This document shows, one piece after another, positions 21,666 through 29,918 of a DNA stretch of 64,000 nt. Source of the stretch: Paraburkholderia nodosa (lineage in GTDB: Bacteria; Pseudomonadota; Gammaproteobacteria; Burkholderiales; Burkholderiaceae). The translations under genes and the position numbers were made by a program. The notes beneath the pieces were generated by a model that was not told the DNA's origin, made no database searches, and was given only the letters and a program-made list of their open reading frames with translations. The stretch covers positions 62,001-126,000 of the forward strand of contig NZ_MCNV01000019.1 of assembly GCF_001718195.1 (NCBI RefSeq), given 5' to 3'. How positions within the stretch are numbered: position 1 is the first letter of the stretch; each line of letters starts with the position of its first letter.

Positions 21666-21920
21666 ATGAACAAACCGAAGTCCAAGGGCGCCGCGCCCAA
21701 AGCGGCAGCGCGCCCGCGCCTCGGCGACAGCGTCATCGTGCGCGCGCCTTATTTCCCGAAGCCGACGGTAGCGATTGTCATCGCGACATTCGACGACGAG
21801 ACCGACGACATCGCAGTGCAGGCGTTCCCGCTCGGCCGCGACTCGCTGCAAGTACCGGGCATCCCGTTTTTCGATGCGGAGCCTGACGCTAGTGTGCGCT
21901 CCGCAGCATGGCCGGCCTGA
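21666..21920 (+). CDS. Small phage protein, unknown
   Basis: 84 residues from the ATG at 21666 (MNKPKSKGAAPKAAARPRLG). A basic N-terminus precedes a small beta domain (DSVIVRAPYFPKPTVAIVIATFDDE...IAVQAFPLG). Related short proteins precede terminase genes in other Burkholderia prophages. The function is unknown. The next gene starts 12 bases before or at its stop. Confidence 0.68.
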   Translation: MNKPKSKGAAPKAAARPRLGDSVIVRAPYFPKPTVAIVIATFDDETDDIAVQAFPLGRDSLQVPGIPFFDAEPDASVRSAAWPA

Positions 21921-22612
21921 TGACGATCCGGGTCACGTCGAATGCACGTGACCTAGCGCGAGGCCTCAACGACTTCATCCAGCGGCAGGTGCCGTTCGCG
22001 ATCGCGCAAGGCATCAATCGCACCGCGCAACGCGTCGTTGACGCCGAGCGTAAGAACCTCGCGGACACGCTGGAAAGCCCATCGCCATTCACGCGCAGCG
22101 CCGTCGGGCTGCAGCGCGCGAAGAAGGGCACGCCCACGGCGATCGTCTATATGAAGGACATCACAGCCAGCTATCTCGAGCCGTTCGAGACCGGCGGCGT
22201 GCACAAACTCGCCAGCCGCGCGCTGCTCAACCCGAAGAACATCCGGCTCAATCAGTACGGCCAGCTGCCGCGCGGCACGCTCGCCGCACTCAAGGGCAGG
22301 CCTGACGTGTTCATCGGCGCGGTGAAGACAGCATCGGGCGAGACGATCAATGGTGTGTGGCAGCGGCCGACGAACACGAAACGCGTCACGCTGTTGAATG
22401 CTCGTGGCAAACGGCTTGGCAAGTTGAACAAGCTCGATGCCACGCAGAACAACGGTCGCGGCAAGCTCAAGCTGCTGATCAGATTCGGCGACGCGTTGCC
22501 TGTGAAGAAGCAACTCAACTGGGGCACGCGCGCGAAGCAGATCGTCGATCAGTGGATCGACCGCGATCTCGAGGACGCGCTCGCCGCGGCCCTGAAGACC
22601 GCCAAGCGCTGA
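21908..22612 (+). CDS. Phage minor tail protein Z-like (GpZ/HK97 gp10-type)
   Basis: 234 residues; the start at 21908 (MAGLMTIRV) or 21920 (MTIRV, TGATG overlap). The region RQVPFAIAQGINRTAQRVVD resembles the N-terminus of lambda gpZ (VPFA.A.AINR.A). The basic central region (RLGKLNKLD; LIRFGDALPVKKQ) fits this class. gpZ-type proteins join head and tail. Unusually, the gene lies before the terminase rather than among the head-tail joining genes. Confidence 0.68.
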   Translation: MAGLMTIRVTSNARDLARGLNDFIQRQVPFAIAQGINRTAQRVVDAERKNLADTLESPSPFTRSAVGLQRAKKGTPTAIVYMKDITASYLEPFETGGVHKLASRALLNPKNIRLNQYGQLPRGTLAALKGRPDVFIGAVKTASGETINGVWQRPTNTKRVTLLNARGKRLGKLNKLDATQNNGRGKLKLLIRFGDALPVKKQLNWGTRAKQIVDQWIDRDLEDALAAALKTAKR

Positions 22613-22903
22613 GAAGGAAGGTCACCCGGTGGATGGTGACCGGCGGCCCCGAGGGGACCCCCAAACCTTACAGGGTCCTTCCGGGAGAGCCCTATTACGC
22701 GGGCATTGCGCGCGCCCGTTTTTCCCGTTCCTTTGACCAAAAAAAACTCGTTACACGTTACACGCTATGGCGGCATCCAATGCGGCTCCAAGGCGCGCCG
22801 AGCCTAGCGAAGCGGGTGTAACGCAACGCGACGCGAAAGCGAAGGGAAAGGGCGGGAACGTTACACCTGAGAGCGTTACACCGGTCGGGACCGACGGTGT
22901 AAT
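22613..22903 (+). other. Candidate cos/terminase-binding region with GTTACAC repeats
   Basis: 154 non-coding bases before the small terminase gene hold two small stems (GGTCACC/GGTGACC at 22620-22641; GGACCC/GGGTCC at 22655-22678). Next come copies of GTTACAC at 22750-22756 and 22757-22763, inverted at 22816-22822, direct at 22860-22866 and 22875-22881, plus a 6/7 inverted copy at 22897-22903. The last four are inside the terminase gene. In lambda the gpNu1 binding sites (cosB) lie at this place, so packaging recognition is the likely role. The nicking site was not identified. Confidence 0.6.
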
Positions 22904-23471
22904 CGGAAAAGCAGCGCTCGCGGACGCGCTCGGCTGGACGCGACCGAAACTCGATCGACGGCTCGACAGCGACGAGTCGTTCCCGATCGCGAAGCGCGGC
23001 ACGCGCGCCGGCGGCTGGGAATTCGATCTCGCCACGGTGAAGGCGTATCTCGCCGGCGGTGCCGGTGCAGCTCGAGCTCGACCGCCGGCGCAGACCGCGC
23101 CCGGCGCGAATCCGTACCCGGGCGCGAAGTACACGGTCCTGCCGCCCAGCGCGGTACCGCCGCCTGGCGTTGAGCCTGTCATACACAGCGGCGAACAGAC
23201 CGCGCGGCAGCGCCGCGATCAGGTGCAGGCCGAGATCCTTGAGGACAAGCTGCGGCGCGACCGCGGCGACCTCGTGCAGGCCGAGGTGATGCGCCAGGTG
23301 ATCACGAAGATGCTCGTGCATCTCGGCAAGGGCATCGACCGGCTCGCGGACCAGGTGGTCGAGAAGCTCGGGCTTCCCGAGGAGAGTGCGGACTCGATCC
23401 GCGAGCTGACGGACGACCTCCGCACGACTATGGTCGACGAGCTGAAAGTACTGCTGGGCCCCGATGCTTGA
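22767..23471 (+). CDS. Small terminase subunit, Nu1-like
   Basis: 234 residues. An N-terminal extension rich in Ala/Arg/Val/Thr is followed at about 45-90 by a winged-helix typical of gpNu1 (VIGKAALADALGWTRPKLDRR; WEFDLATVKAYLA). Then comes an Ala/Pro-rich linker. The C-terminal helical region (QAEILEDKLRRDRGDLVQAE; ADQVVEKLGL) should bind the large subunit. Position directly before GpA supports the call. Its 5' end carries four of the GTTACAC repeats. Confidence 0.85.
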   Translation: MAASNAAPRRAEPSEAGVTQRDAKAKGKGGNVTPESVTPVGTDGVIGKAALADALGWTRPKLDRRLDSDESFPIAKRGTRAGGWEFDLATVKAYLAGGAGAARARPPAQTAPGANPYPGAKYTVLPPSAVPPPGVEPVIHSGEQTARQRRDQVQAEILEDKLRRDRGDLVQAEVMRQVITKMLVHLGKGIDRLADQVVEKLGLPEESADSIRELTDDLRTTMVDELKVLLGPDA

Positions 23472-25569
23472 GAACGCCTACGCCGACCCGTACCAGATCG
23501 TGCGCGAGGCCCTCGGCGCGCTCGTGCCGCCTGCGCGCGAGACGGTCGCGCAGTACGCGTCGCTCAACCGTCGACTGACAAACCAGGGCGGCGGTTACGT
23601 CGGCCGCTGGCACCACGAGAAGGCACCGTACCTCGTGGCGCCGATGGAAACGCTCACGCGGCTCGACTATCTGACGACCGTGGTCGTCGGCCCGGGCCAG
23701 TCGGGCAAGACGGAGATCGCACAGAACTGGATGCTCAAGTCGGTGGCCAACGACCCGGGCGACTTCCTCTGGTACATGCAGACGGACCCGGGCCTCGAGG
23801 CCTTCGTCAAGAGCCGGATCAACACACAGATTGATGGCCATCCTGAAATGGCCATGCGGCTCGGCTCGCGGCCCGTCGACGATTCGCTTCACTTCAAGCG
23901 CTTCGACGGCATGCGCGTCGAGTTTCTGTCGGCGACCGAGAACAACCTGATCAACAAGTCGGCGCCGCGGATCGTCGCCGACGAGGTCGATGCGTATCCG
24001 GAAGGCCTCGGCGATATCAAGGCGCTGCTCGACGTGCGGCGTCAGACGTTCGGCCGGCAGTCGATGCTGCTTGCGATGAGCCACCCGGACCGCGCCCGCG
24101 GCCTGAATCCGGAGCGCGACTGGACGGCAGGCGTAATGGCGCTTTACGGCGACAGCGATCGCCGTGTCTGGTACTGGCCGTGCCCGCACTGCGGCGCATG
24201 GTCGAGCCCCGTGCCGATCGCCGCGCGCTTCATGCCGCTCCACTACGAGGAGGGCTGGAGCCTCGATGAGATCGAGGAGAAGGCGCGGCTCGTCTGCCCG
24301 GTTAATGGTTGTCTCATCGAGGACCGGTACCGCCGCGAGATGAACCTCGCCGCATACCGGTCACCGTTCGGCGGATGGGTGGGCGACGGTCAGGAGATCT
24401 CGCAGGAGGGCGTTGTAAGCGGCGAGCTCGTCGCTCGAAAGTCCGCCGGCTTCTGGATTGTCGGCGCGATGTCGCCATTCATCCTGGGCGGCATTGGCGG
24501 CCTCGCACGGGCGAAGGCGAAGGCCGAGCGTGAGCTCGAGGTCGACGGCGACGACAAGACGCTGAAACAGGTCGTCGTCAAGCAATGGGGTTTCCTGTAC
24601 TCGCCGAAGCGCGGCGTTGGCTCGATCGACGCGAACGTGCTGGCGGAGCGAGCGGAAGGCGATCTCAAGCTGGCGTTTGTGCCGGACGGCGTGCGGTTCA
24701 TTACCGGCGGCTGTGACGCCAACGGCGGCCGCTTCGAATGGCTCATGCGCGGCTGGGGCGTGAACGGCGAAAGCTGGGTGATCGACAAGGGCCGCGTCAA
24801 CGGCGATCCGGCGACATCGCCCGATGACTGGGACCTCTTGCTCGAGGTGATCCAGCGCACCTATCCGCTCGCGGATGGCAGTGGCCGACGCATGCCGGTC
24901 CGCGCTTTCGGCTTCGACAGCGGCGGCGAGGCTGGCGTTACGCAGCAGGCATACGCAGCGTGGCGCCGCTGGCGGAAGCTGGACGGCGTCGTGCGTCTGA
25001 TCGGCAAGATCTCGGGCCGCGACGCATGGACCGTGCTGCCGACGAAAGGCGCGAGTGCGCTCACGGCGCAGCGACTGCTTGTGACGTATCCAGACACCGC
25101 GCGCAAATCGAACCGCGCGGCCGCCGGCGGCACGGTTCCGGTTGCGCAGTTCAATCCGAACCTTTTCAAGGATGACCTGGCCGGCCAGCTGCAGAAGGCC
25201 GACCTCGGCGACTGGTACGTGCATTTTCCGCATGGGCTGCGATCTCCCGAAGAACCTCACGTCTGGTTCGAGCAGCTGACGTCGGAGACGCGGCAGAAGA
25301 ATGGCCGCTGGGAGAAGCTCGTGCGCGGACGTCGAAATGAGGCGCTCGACCTGATGGTGCTGACGCACATGGTTGCCCACCTCCACGGGCTCGCGCAGAT
25401 CGACTGGAAGAAGCCGCCATCGTGGGCGGCTACATGGGACACCAACTCGTCGCTCATCGGCGCAACGCCGCCGGCGAAGCAGGCGCCAGCGCCGACGCTA
25501 GCCGCATCGCCTGATGGCGACGGTCCGAAGCCGAAGAACCCGAAATCAGCAGTACACCGTTTCCGCTAA
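23464..25569 (+). CDS. Large terminase subunit, lambda GpA family
   Basis: 701 residues, close to lambda gpA (641). The Walker A motif GPGQSGKT is at 76-83 and Walker B RIVADEVD at 169-176. A zinc-like CPHCGAW motif lies near 240. The C-terminal nuclease half (about 400-660) has GCDANGGRFEW, FGFDSGGEAGVTQ and the conserved ALDLMVLTHMVAHL near the end. It packages DNA into the prohead and cuts cos. It overlaps the small subunit gene by 8 bases. Confidence 0.95.
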   Translation: MLENAYADPYQIVREALGALVPPARETVAQYASLNRRLTNQGGGYVGRWHHEKAPYLVAPMETLTRLDYLTTVVVGPGQSGKTEIAQNWMLKSVANDPGDFLWYMQTDPGLEAFVKSRINTQIDGHPEMAMRLGSRPVDDSLHFKRFDGMRVEFLSATENNLINKSAPRIVADEVDAYPEGLGDIKALLDVRRQTFGRQSMLLAMSHPDRARGLNPERDWTAGVMALYGDSDRRVWYWPCPHCGAWSSPVPIAARFMPLHYEEGWSLDEIEEKARLVCPVNGCLIEDRYRREMNLAAYRSPFGGWVGDGQEISQEGVVSGELVARKSAGFWIVGAMSPFILGGIGGLARAKAKAERELEVDGDDKTLKQVVVKQWGFLYSPKRGVGSIDANVLAERAEGDLKLAFVPDGVRFITGGCDANGGRFEWLMRGWGVNGESWVIDKGRVNGDPATSPDDWDLLLEVIQRTYPLADGSGRRMPVRAFGFDSGGEAGVTQQAYAAWRRWRKLDGVVRLIGKISGRDAWTVLPTKGASALTAQRLLVTYPDTARKSNRAAAGGTVPVAQFNPNLFKDDLAGQLQKADLGDWYVHFPHGLRSPEEPHVWFEQLTSETRQKNGRWEKLVRGRRNEALDLMVLTHMVAHLHGLAQIDWKKPPSWAATWDTNSSLIGATPPAKQAPAPTLAASPDGDGPKPKNPKSAVHRFR

Positions 25570-25573
25570 TCCT

Positions 25574-25843
25574 ATGGCCACATCCGATTTCAGCTCACCG
25601 TACTACGGCATGAGCGACGCGCAGCTGCAGGCGGCGATCACAGCCGCTCAGCAGGCCTACATCCAGCTGCGCACGGGGACGAAGGTGGTCACGGTGTCAT
25701 ATGCGCAGGGCGGCGGATCGCGCAGCGCGACATTCCAGCAGACCGACATGGCGAATCTCCGTCTGCTCATCGCCGAGCTGCAGCAGGCACTCAACCCGGG
25801 CGTGCGCATCAAGCGCCGTCGTCCGATTACGCCGTACTACTGA
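25574..25843 (+). CDS. Head-tail joining protein, gpW-like
   Basis: 89 residues from the ATG at 25574 (MATSDFSSPYYGMSDAQLQ). A gpW-type fold is expected: two helices around the YAQGGGSRSATFQQTDMANL segment, LRLLIAELQQAL, then a basic tail ending PYY. The position between terminase and portal matches lambda W. gpW closes the head portal before tail attachment. Confidence 0.82.
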   Translation: MATSDFSSPYYGMSDAQLQAAITAAQQAYIQLRTGTKVVTVSYAQGGGSRSATFQQTDMANLRLLIAELQQALNPGVRIKRRRPITPYY

Positions 25844-25844
25844 T

Positions 25845-27497
25845 ATGGGCAACGAACTTACGATCGTCGACGCCCAGGGCAACCCGCTTCGGCGCCAGCG
25901 CGCCGAATACCCGAACGGGATGCCCCTGACGAGCGGCGTGGGCCGCTGGTTCTTCCCGTATCAGGCGGCCGACTGGCAGACGCAGGAGATGGGCAACTGG
26001 TTGCCCTGGATCCGCTCGCCAGATGCTGAGATCACGCAGTTTCGCGATCGCATGGTCGCGCGTTCTCGCGATCAGGTGCGCAACGACGGCCGCTCGAGCG
26101 GCGCGATCACGCGCATCCTCGACAACACGGTAGGTGCATCGCTACGCCTATCGGTGATGCCAGACTATCGCGCGCTGCGCCTCATCAGCGGCGCGGCCTT
26201 TGATATCCAATGGGCCAAGGAATTCGCAAGCGCGGTCGAAGCCCGTTGGCGCTTGTTCTCGAACGATCTGAACCACTACAACGATGTCTCTCGCCAGCTG
26301 ACGGTCTCGCAGCAGTTGCGGCTCGCGCTGCGCCACAAGCTCATCGATGGTGAAGATCTCGTCATCAACCATTGGAAGCCGGAGCGCATCGGGCGCGGTG
26401 CCGCGCAGTATGCGACCTGCTATCTGATTGTGGATCCGGACCGCCTGTCGAACCCCATGCAGATGGTCGACACGAGGCATCTGCGCGGCGGTGTCGAGAT
26501 CGACGACGACGGCGTGCCGCTCGCGTTCCATATCCGCAAGGCTCACCAGAACGATTGGTATAACGCCGTCGAGTCGATGGAGTGGGAGCGCGTCATCGCC
26601 GAAGACGATGACGGCTGGCGGCGCGTGATCCATGACTTCGAACGCGATCGCGCTGGCCAGAACCGTGGCATTGGCGTGTTCACGCCCGTGCTCGCGCACG
26701 CGAAGATGCTGGCGCGGTACTACGGCATCGAGCTGCAGGCGGCCGCGCTCGCCGCATCGATCGGCACTTACATCACGAGCCCCTACGACCCGTCCGAAGT
26801 GCAGGATGCGATCGCTGGCGACCATGAGCTCAAGTTCTATCAGAGCCTGCGCAAGGAATGGAACGACGAACGGCCAGCGATGTTCAACGGCGTGCGGGTG
26901 GCCGCACTGGCGCCCGGCGAGGACATCAAGTCAGTCGCATCGGACCATCCGCACAACGGATTTACCGAGTTTGTTCACGAGATGCAGGGGTGCGTCGCGT
27001 CGGCGCTCGGCGTCACGCAGGAACAGGTCACCCAGGACTGGACGCGCACGACGTATTCGAGCGCTCGTTCCGGGCTGCTCGAGAGCTGGAAAACGCTCAT
27101 TCGCAGGCGCCTCGAATTCTCGGCGGGCACCGCAACCCCTATGTATGCGGTGTGGCTCCGCGAAGCGATGGAGAACGGTGAATTTGAGCTTCCCGCTGGC
27201 GCGCCGGACTTCATTGAAGCGGCGACCGCATATGCCGGTTGCTCGTGGCTCGGACCCGCACGCGGCTGGGTCGATCCGGTCAAGGAACCGCAGGGCTCCA
27301 TCCTGAAGATGGACGCGGCGCTTACTACGCTCAAACAGGAAGCGGCCGAACAGGGTTCCGACTGGGAAGAGCTGCTCGATCAGCGGCAAATCGAGATCGA
27401 AGAATTCAGGCGGCGCAACATCCCGCTTCCCGAATGGGGCGGTAGTGAAGTCGCGACGCGTACCGATGAACCTCCTGAAGGGCCGAAGGCAGCATGA
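25845..27497 (+). CDS. Portal protein, lambda family (GpB-like)
   Basis: 550 residues from the ATG at 25845 (MGNELTIVDAQGNPLRRQ), a base after the gpW stop. Family features: MVARSRDQVRNDG.SSGAITRILDNTVG near the N-terminus, then WRLFSNDLNHYNDVSRQL. Later come LVIDPDRLSNP-type residues, AKMLARYYGIELQAAALAAS and SSARSGLLESWKT in the C-terminal half. It forms the dodecameric portal ring in the prohead. Confidence 0.93.
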   Translation: MGNELTIVDAQGNPLRRQRAEYPNGMPLTSGVGRWFFPYQAADWQTQEMGNWLPWIRSPDAEITQFRDRMVARSRDQVRNDGRSSGAITRILDNTVGASLRLSVMPDYRALRLISGAAFDIQWAKEFASAVEARWRLFSNDLNHYNDVSRQLTVSQQLRLALRHKLIDGEDLVINHWKPERIGRGAAQYATCYLIVDPDRLSNPMQMVDTRHLRGGVEIDDDGVPLAFHIRKAHQNDWYNAVESMEWERVIAEDDDGWRRVIHDFERDRAGQNRGIGVFTPVLAHAKMLARYYGIELQAAALAASIGTYITSPYDPSEVQDAIAGDHELKFYQSLRKEWNDERPAMFNGVRVAALAPGEDIKSVASDHPHNGFTEFVHEMQGCVASALGVTQEQVTQDWTRTTYSSARSGLLESWKTLIRRRLEFSAGTATPMYAVWLREAMENGEFELPAGAPDFIEAATAYAGCSWLGPARGWVDPVKEPQGSILKMDAALTTLKQEAAEQGSDWEELLDQRQIEIEEFRRRNIPLPEWGGSEVATRTDEPPEGPKAA

Positions 27498-28378
27498 TGA
27501 ATTTCCCCCATCTCGCGACGCGGCTCTTCAATGTGCCGATCGCGATCCTGCCGCACAAGGCCGAGATCGTCATGGCCGCGCTCGCCGATCGCTTCGGTAT
27601 CGCGCAGCTCTTTCGCGAAGACGGCAGTGCGCTTGCGCTCGCCGATGGCGGCGCGCGGGCATTCCTTGAAGAGTTCGGCGATGACGAGCCGGCCGTATAT
27701 CGGCCATACGACGTCAACGAGGGCGTCGCGCGTATCCCGGTCGAGGGCACGCTCGTGCACAAGCTCGGCACGCTGCATCCGTTTTCCGGCATGACGGGTT
27801 ACGACGGCATCCGCGTGCTGCTGAAAATGGCGCTCGAGGACGAAGAGGTACGCGCAATCATGCTGGACATCGATTCGCCGGGCGGCGAAGTCGCGGGCTG
27901 CTTCGACCTATGCGATGCGATCTACGCGGCCCGCGGCCAGAAACCGATCTGGTCTGTGCTCACCGAGAGCGCGTACTCGGCGGCCTATGCAATCGCGAGC
28001 GCAACGGACCGGATCATCGTGCCGCGCACCGGCGGCGTCGGCAGCGTCGGCGTCATCTGCATGCATGTCGACATGTCGCAAGCGCTCTCGAAGGCGGGCA
28101 TCGACGTTACGCTGATTCATTACGGCTCGCGCAAGGCCGACGGCAACGAGTTCAATCCATTGACGAAAGATGCGCTTTCCCGCTTCCAGGCCGACGTCGA
28201 TGCGATGGGCGAGATCTTCGTTCGGACCGTCGCGCGCAATCGCGGTCTCAAAACGGCAGCCGTGCGTGACACGGAGGCCGGCACCTATCTCGGCGCAGCT
28301 GGCGTCGAGGTTGGCTTCGCAGATGCCGTCATGGCACCCGACGAAGCCTTCGCGTCCCTGCTCGACGAGCTGGGCTGA
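27494..28378 (+). CDS. S49 family (ClpP/SppA-fold) prohead protease, GpC-like
   Basis: 294 residues. The oxyanion block SPGGEVAG is at 128-135. The probable catalytic Ser 162 lies in ESAYSAAYAIAS, and Lys 214 in GSRKADG. This is the same Ser-Lys dyad layout as lambda gpC and SppA. The C-terminal AVRDTEAGTYLGAAGVEVG and FADAV blocks are conserved in the family. It degrades the scaffold during capsid maturation. It overlaps the portal stop (ATGA). Confidence 0.92.
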   Translation: MMNFPHLATRLFNVPIAILPHKAEIVMAALADRFGIAQLFREDGSALALADGGARAFLEEFGDDEPAVYRPYDVNEGVARIPVEGTLVHKLGTLHPFSGMTGYDGIRVLLKMALEDEEVRAIMLDIDSPGGEVAGCFDLCDAIYAARGQKPIWSVLTESAYSAAYAIASATDRIIVPRTGGVGSVGVICMHVDMSQALSKAGIDVTLIHYGSRKADGNEFNPLTKDALSRFQADVDAMGEIFVRTVARNRGLKTAAVRDTEAGTYLGAAGVEVGFADAVMAPDEAFASLLDELG

Positions 28379-28404
28379 CTCATCCCACCATCAGGGTAAA
28401 TCCA

Positions 28405-29103
28405 ATGAGCAATCTGTTTCGAAACCTTGCCGCGCGAGGTGGGTTGAGCTTCGCCCATCTCGGCCGCGGTTCACGCGCCGAAGACGACCGTCCGAGCGAT
28501 GACGACGACAGCGGCAAGGGCAAGAAGGGCAAGCGCGCGTCCGACGACGAAGATGATCAGCAGCAGGATCGCGACAACGGTGACAGCAAGAAGGGCAAGC
28601 GCGCCGAGGGCGGCGATTCGGACGATGACGACGAAGACGATCCGGACAACGACGTCGACGACAAGGACGATCCGGACGACGACAGCGGCAAGGGCAAGCG
28701 CGGCAAGAAGGGCAAGCGCGCGGCTGACGATGACGACGACGAGCGCGCCGAAGAGGATGACGACGACGAGGAAGAGATGCGCGGCAACAGCGCTGCCGCG
28801 CGTGCCCGTCGTCGTGAGCGCGCGCGCTGCGCCGCGATCTTCGCGAGCAAGGGCGCTGGCCGCAATACGGTGCTCGCCGCCAATCTCGCCTTCGAGTCGA
28901 CGATGACGCGCAGCGAAGCGATCGCCGTGCTGAACAAGACGCCGGGTTCGGCCCGGGGCTCGCAGGAGCGTCGTAATCCGAACCTCGGGTCTGGCGACGG
29001 CCCGGGCATGACGTCCGAGCAGGCGGTCGCGGCCAGCTGGGACGTTGCATTCCAGCGCGCCGGGTCCGCATCGCGCGACTCGCGAGCGCGCGGCCGCCGC
29101 TAA
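28405..29103 (+). CDS. Highly acidic scaffold-like head protein
   Basis: 232 residues. Residues 26-125 are almost all Asp, Glu, Lys, Gly in repeats (DDDSGKGKKGKRA and similar), about the most acidic stretch in the window. The C-terminal 100 residues (SAAARARRRERARCAAIFAS; AANLAFESTMTRSEAIAVL) match the ending of lambda-type GpC/Nu3-like proteins. The position between protease and gpD fits a scaffold, which in lambda is nested in the protease gene but here is separate. Confidence 0.75.
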   Translation: MSNLFRNLAARGGLSFAHLGRGSRAEDDRPSDDDDSGKGKKGKRASDDEDDQQQDRDNGDSKKGKRAEGGDSDDDDEDDPDNDVDDKDDPDDDSGKGKRGKKGKRAADDDDDERAEEDDDDEEEMRGNSAAARARRRERARCAAIFASKGAGRNTVLAANLAFESTMTRSEAIAVLNKTPGSARGSQERRNPNLGSGDGPGMTSEQAVAASWDVAFQRAGSASRDSRARGRR

Positions 29104-29159
29104 ACCCGGGCGCCGGCGCACGCGCAGGCACCGTCCTTTCTCTCATCAAGGACTGAATC

Positions 29160-29834
29160 ATGACCAATCCTCCGAACCTCACCCAGACGCCGCTCGTCGA
29201 GCAATGGCACGCCGGCGGGTTCCTCGTTTCCGAAGCACGCGGGCACCGCTCGCGCGACGTCGGTACCATCGGTGGCGCTGCGAAGGTCTACCCGGGCACG
29301 GTGCTCGGTCTGCAGACCGGCGGCGTTGCGGCTGCATGGCCGGGCAACCCCGAGCAGGTAAATAACAATACCGGCAACGGCACGATCGCACTTGCGTCGC
29401 CGCCCATCGTCGCGGGCGCGCAGCTCGGCATGTACACGCTGATTGCGACCGATGCGACCCACTTCGCCGTGACCGATCCGTTCGGCAACGCTGTCGGAAC
29501 TGCGACGGCCGGTACCGCGTTCAGCAATCAGATCGCGCTGACGATCACGGCCGGCGCGACTGCATTCGTAGCAGGCGACGAATTCTCCGTGCAGGTCGAA
29601 GCGATCGCCGGTGCCTATGTGCCGCTCAATCCGTCGGCAAGCGACGGCTCGCAGACCGCCGCTGGCATCGCGTTTGGCTTTACCGACGCGACGATGAACG
29701 ACGTTCCCGGCACGGTCGTGACGCGCGAATGCGAGGTCAACGGCTCGGAGCTGCTCTGGCCGAGCGGGGCGACGGCAGCGCAGATCGCGGCAGCGACTTC
29801 GCAGCTCACCGCGCTGGGCATCATCACGCGCTGA
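29160..29834 (+). CDS. Head decoration protein gpD with an insertion
   Basis: 224 residues, about twice lambda gpD (110). The N-terminus (EARGHRSRDVGTIGGAAKVYPGTVLGL, read in parts) and C-terminus (YVPLNPSASDGSQTAAGIA; NGSELLWPSGATAAQIAAA) match gpD. The middle (about 65-145: GTIALASPPIVAGAQLGMY; FAVTDPFGNAVGTATAGTAF) is an extra beta-rich Thr/Ala domain. gpD trimers stabilise the expanded capsid. The extra domain may be displayed on the capsid surface. Confidence 0.87.
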   Translation: MTNPPNLTQTPLVEQWHAGGFLVSEARGHRSRDVGTIGGAAKVYPGTVLGLQTGGVAAAWPGNPEQVNNNTGNGTIALASPPIVAGAQLGMYTLIATDATHFAVTDPFGNAVGTATAGTAFSNQIALTITAGATAFVAGDEFSVQVEAIAGAYVPLNPSASDGSQTAAGIAFGFTDATMNDVPGTVVTRECEVNGSELLWPSGATAAQIAAATSQLTALGIITR

Positions 29835-29877
29835 TTGCGCCGCGGCGTCTGCCGCGTTCCCTTCGATTCAAGTCCTT

Positions 29878-29907
29878 ATGGCCGCGCAAGCGGCCATTAT
29901 TTTTTCC
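29878..29907 (+). terminator. Intrinsic terminator between gpD and major capsid genes
   Basis: Stem ATGGCCGC (29878-29885) with GCGGCCAT (29890-29897), loop GCAA, followed by TATTTTTTCC. It lies in the 84-base gap before the capsid gene at 29919. A terminator here would reduce capsid mRNA unless read through, or mark a boundary between two transcripts. Confidence 0.8.
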
Positions 29908-29918
29908 GGAGCCAAATA

